A stretch of DNA of 8,038 nucleotides from positions 45,314 to 53,351 of the forward strand of contig DKVF01000024.1 in NCBI GenBank assembly GCA_002491065.1. The letters are read 5' to 3'. A program made the position numbers and the translations under genes. The stretch's first letter is position 1. The number at the start of each line of letters is the position of its first letter. The notes under the pieces are model-generated. The model was given only the letters and a program-made list of their open reading frames with translations. It did not search any database and had not been told where the DNA came from. The DNA is from Peptococcaceae bacterium UBA7185. Lineage in GTDB: Bacteria > Bacillota > Peptococcia > Peptococcales > Peptococcaceae. Positions 5,971 to 8,038 of this stretch are shown here, piece by piece.

Positions 5971-6531
5971 ATGTTAAAAATCGGTTTGATTGGGCCGGAT
6001 TTTTTGCTGCAGCGCGATGAAATGGTGTTTCGGCAGCAGCAGATTAAAACAGTGCGGATTCAGGATGGAGCGCAGATGCAGCAGATTGATGGGCTATTGC
6101 TCACCGGCTGGAAAAGCAGCGACTATCTGCACAACATAAAACGATTGGCTCCATCTTTCTTAAAATATCGTTCACAAATTTCTTTACTGGGTATTGCAGG
6201 AGGCGCAGCCGCTATGGGGCGGGGAGGGATTCTCCCTGTGATGGATTGCAATATTGTAAGTAGGCCTGGGCGAAGTGTTGCCACGGCGATATTAGAAATG
6301 CCCAGTTTTACACAGGAACGTTTTACGGCGGTTTTTTTGCCGGAAGTGCGGTTCACAGCGTTGGCGCCAAATTTGGGAATTGTGTGCCGAAATGGAAAAC
6401 GGGAACCGGTGGTGGTGCGTCAGGGGAACGATTTGGCTTGCGGATACGTGGCGGAATTGACTGCGCAGCCTTATTTGTATCATTATTGGTTGGAAATGGT
6501 GGCTGCATTGAAAAATAGTAAGGATTTTTGA
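5971..6531 (+). CDS. PdxT-like class I glutaminase homologue lacking catalytic residues (pseudoenzyme)
   Basis: A 186-residue protein close to the usual PdxT length (about 190-196). True PdxT hydrolyses glutamine and passes ammonia to PdxS for pyridoxal phosphate synthesis. Similarity runs over the full length: MLKIGLIGPDFLLQRDEM for the opening MKIGVLALQGAVREH, IDGLLLTG for VDGLILPG, VVVRQGNDLACGYVAELT for the C-terminal block, and HYWLEMV at the end. The active site is gone: GGES is GWKS (45-49 region), the nucleophile motif GTCAG is GIAGG with Ala76 in place of Cys, and SFHPE is GYVAE with Val160 in place of His; only Glu162 remains. The start is ATG 5971, with AAGGAG nine bases upstream. 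It directly precedes serS, as pdxT does in Bacillus subtilis, but no pdxS is adjacent. The intact frame and good ribosome binding site suggest a retained non-enzymatic role, perhaps regulatory or scaffold; this is inference. Confidence 0.75.
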   Translation: MLKIGLIGPDFLLQRDEMVFRQQQIKTVRIQDGAQMQQIDGLLLTGWKSSDYLHNIKRLAPSFLKYRSQISLLGIAGGAAAMGRGGILPVMDCNIVSRPGRSVATAILEMPSFTQERFTAVFLPEVRFTALAPNLGIVCRNGKREPVVVRQGNDLACGYVAELTAQPYLYHYWLEMVAALKNSKDF

Positions 6532-6551
6532 CAGAAAATAGTACATGGCGC

Positions 6552-6580
6552 TTGACATTGCCTCCTTTTTGCCGTTAAAT
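6552..6580 (+). promoter_or_regulatory. Promoter of serS
   Basis: A perfect TTGACA (6552-6557) is followed after 17 bases by TTAAAT (6575-6580, four of six). The leader would be only about 30 bases, too short for a T-box, so serS here is not controlled by a serine T-box in this gap. No terminator separates the PdxT-like gene from serS, so readthrough can add to expression. Confidence 0.65.
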
Positions 6581-6617
6581 TATAGATAAGTGAATTTGAA
6601 AAGGAGAGTCGCGAATT

Positions 6618-7886
6618 ATGTTAGATATTAAGTTTGTTCGTTCCAATCCAGATGCGGTTGTGGCTGGTATGAAGAAGAGAGGCATGGATTTGGATTTGGC
6701 GCCGTTTTTAGCGCTGGATGAGAAACGCAGAGCACTGTTGACCGAGGTTGAGCAGTTGAAGAATATGAGAAATACCGTTTCTAAGGAAATCGGTAAAATG
6801 AAAAAAAATGGCGAAACTGCCGATGAGTTAGTTGCCAAAATGGGCAAAGTTGGTGAGGACATCAAAGCGCTTGACCAACAGGTGGCTGAAGTGGATGCAA
6901 AAATGGAAGAAATTATCCTGAGTATCCCCAACATTCCCCATGACTCTTTGCCAGAGGGCGGTGAAGAAAATTACCGCGTAGAACGCACCTGGGGCGAACC
7001 GGCAAAATTTGATTATGAGCCATTGGCACATTGGGATATCGGCACCAATCTGGGTATTCTGGATTTTGAACGGGCTGCAAAAGTAACTGGCGCGCGTTTT
7101 ACCTTCTACAGAGGTCTTGGCGCTCGTCTGGAACGGGCTGTGATAAGCTTCTTCTTGGATTTGCATACACAAAAGCATGGCTATGAGGAATTAATTCCGC
7201 CTTATATGGCAAATAGAGCCAGCATGATTGGTACCGGTCAGTTGCCCAAATTTGCAGAGGATATGTTTAAGTTGGAAGGCTTAGATTATTATTTAATTCC
7301 GACAGCCGAAGTCCCAGTTACCAATTACTACCGTGATGAAATTTTGAATGTGAAGGATCTGCCTATTAAACATTGCGCTTTCAGTCCATGTTTCCGTGCT
7401 GAAGCAGGCTCCGCCGGCCGTGATACCCGTGGCATTATTCGGCAGCATCAGTTCCATAAGGTCGAGATGGTGAAATTTGCCCATCCGGACCATTCCTTCG
7501 AAGAACTGGAATCTCTGACACATGATGCAGAAGAAGCTTTGCAGGCATTGAAACTGCCTTATCGTGTTATCACATTGCCTACCGGCGATATCGGGTTCTC
7601 TTCCTGCAAAACCTATGATGTAGAAGTATGGCTGCCCAGCTACAATGCTTACAAGGAAATTTCTTCCTGTAGTAACTTTGTAGATTTTCAGGCCAGACGG
7701 GCCAACATTCGCTTCCGCGATGAAGAAGGCAAGGTGCGCTTTGTACACACCTTAAACGGCTCTGGCTTAGCTGTTGGTCGTACTGTAGCAGCTATTTTGG
7801 AAAACTATCAGCAGCCGGACGGCAGCGTTGTTGTGCCGGAAGTATTGCGTCCATACATGGGCGGGTTGGAAGTTATTAAAAAATAA
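6618..7886 (+). CDS. serS: Seryl-tRNA synthetase
   Basis: Cytoplasmic class II aminoacyl-tRNA synthetase that charges tRNA-Ser, and tRNA-Sec where present, with serine using ATP. At 422 residues it has the normal bacterial length. The N-terminal arm, residues about 30-100, is the antiparallel coiled coil that reaches the tRNA long variable arm. The catalytic domain follows: TAE at 229-231 (serine site), motif 2 FRAEAGSAGRDTRG at 259-272 leading into RQHQFHKVE, and motif 3 GSGLAVGRTVAAILEN at 381-396. All key residues appear intact. The start ATG 6618 has AAGGAG at 6601-6606, 11 bases upstream, and gives the family-typical MLDIKFVRSNPD opening. The gene has its own promoter and a strong terminator downstream, so it can be transcribed alone. 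In Bacillus subtilis and other Bacillota serS follows pdxT; the same order is kept here with the altered PdxT homologue. Confidence 0.98.
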   Translation: MLDIKFVRSNPDAVVAGMKKRGMDLDLAPFLALDEKRRALLTEVEQLKNMRNTVSKEIGKMKKNGETADELVAKMGKVGEDIKALDQQVAEVDAKMEEIILSIPNIPHDSLPEGGEENYRVERTWGEPAKFDYEPLAHWDIGTNLGILDFERAAKVTGARFTFYRGLGARLERAVISFFLDLHTQKHGYEELIPPYMANRASMIGTGQLPKFAEDMFKLEGLDYYLIPTAEVPVTNYYRDEILNVKDLPIKHCAFSPCFRAEAGSAGRDTRGIIRQHQFHKVEMVKFAHPDHSFEELESLTHDAEEALQALKLPYRVITLPTGDIGFSSCKTYDVEVWLPSYNAYKEISSCSNFVDFQARRANIRFRDEEGKVRFVHTLNGSGLAVGRTVAAILENYQQPDGSVVVPEVLRPYMGGLEVIKK

Positions 7887-7915
7887 ATAAATCTTTGCAA
7901 AGTAAGAATGCAACG

Positions 7916-7943
7916 AGCCTTTTAGGCAGAGACGATAAAGGCT
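7916..7943 (+). repeat. Short inverted repeat downstream of serS
   Basis: AGCCTTT (7916-7922) and AAAGGCT (7937-7943) are perfect inverted copies with a 14-base loop. There is no T-run after it. It may form a weak hairpin in the serS 3' untranslated region just ahead of the main terminator, but could be chance. Confidence 0.3.
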
Positions 7944-7951
7944 ATAGACAG

Positions 7952-7993
7952 AAAAATTGATGTTGAAGAATTTCCTTCAGCATCAATTTTTTT
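7952..7993 (+). terminator. Rho-independent terminator of serS
   Basis: A 17-base-pair stem with one G-U wobble pairs 7952-7968 with 7975-7991 around a 6-base loop; the core is ATTGATGTTGAAG against CTTCAGCATCAAT. A run of seven T (7987-7993) follows, partly in the stem. The A-run on the left makes it potentially bidirectional. Confidence 0.92.
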
Positions 7994-7998
7994 ATTTT

Positions 7999-8028
7999 GC
8001 AATAGTATGAAATATTTTTTGCTATTGC
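7999..8028. repeat. Inverted repeat at the right edge
   Basis: GCAATAG (7999-8005) and CTATTGC (8022-8028) form a perfect 7-base inverted repeat with a 16-base A/T-rich spacer. It could be an operator or weak hairpin ahead of a gene beyond the window; the final bases AAAAGGAC might begin a ribosome binding site. Support is thin. Confidence 0.25.
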
Positions 8029-8038
8029 TTAAAAGGAC

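Noticed and set aside
6528..6533. TTGACA at the end of the PdxT-like gene as a -35 for serS
   Set aside because: No -10-like hexamer lies 16-18 bases downstream; the TTGACA at 6552 has one.
6532..6617. T-box or other riboswitch ahead of serS
   Set aside because: The gap is 86 bases with a promoter in it, leaving about 30 bases of leader and no T-box element or antiterminator.
1..8038. Mobile element, CRISPR array, defence island, or replication origin
   Set aside because: No transposase, integrase, spaced direct repeats, defence gene or DnaA-box cluster was seen; DUF4446 and serS only hint at origin proximity.

Overview
The window reads as chromosomal housekeeping DNA from a Bacillota (Firmicutes) bacterium of moderate-to-low GC. 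AGGAGG-type ribosome binding sites, strong hairpin-plus-T-tract terminators, an SLH-domain surface protein, a DUF4446 protein and a standard bacterial SerRS all fit this. SLH domains, a sodium:amino-acid symporter and a free-standing DUF697 protein would suit Negativicutes (for example an Acidaminococcaceae-like gut anaerobe), but that placement is inference. There is no insertion sequence, phage, CRISPR array, rRNA or tRNA.

Layout from left to right: (1) the 3' half of an AGCS sodium:alanine/glycine symporter gene (+), cut by the window edge. (2) Converging on it, a secreted transglutaminase-like protein with C-terminal SLH repeats (-); the two share a bidirectional terminator near 842-894. 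(3) A divergent promoter region (2403-2611) serving that gene and a two-gene + strand unit, DUF4446 membrane protein then a MarR-family regulator. (4) A second bidirectional terminator (3659-3708) separates that unit from a converging beta-CASP metallo-beta-lactamase gene (-). (5) Upstream of the latter is a separately transcribed DUF697 protein gene (-) with its own terminator and promoter. (6) A second divergent region (5709-5970) leads to a PdxT-like gene (+) and then serS (+) with its own promoter, closed by a strong terminator at 7952-7993.

The most interesting point is the PdxT-like protein next to serS. In Bacillus subtilis the order is pdxS-pdxT-serS, so the position is what one expects of true pdxT. 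Here pdxS is missing from the spot, and the PdxT homologue has lost the catalytic cysteine (GTCAG is read as GIAGG), the catalytic histidine (SFHPE is read as GYVAE) and the GGES oxyanion loop (read as GWKS). The frame is nevertheless intact, with a good ribosome binding site. It looks like a retained pseudo-glutaminase rather than a decaying pseudogene.

Secondary points are a possible transglutaminase anchored to the cell wall by SLH repeats, a MarR regulator with all its cysteines in a short C-terminal cluster, an unusually glutamine- and histidine-rich beta-CASP protein, and a DUF697 domain protein without its usual GTPase. I see no defence, secretion or biosynthetic cluster. The genes look like several short independent transcription units rather than one pathway. 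DUF4446 and serS may indicate proximity to the replication origin, but no origin or parS site was recognised.
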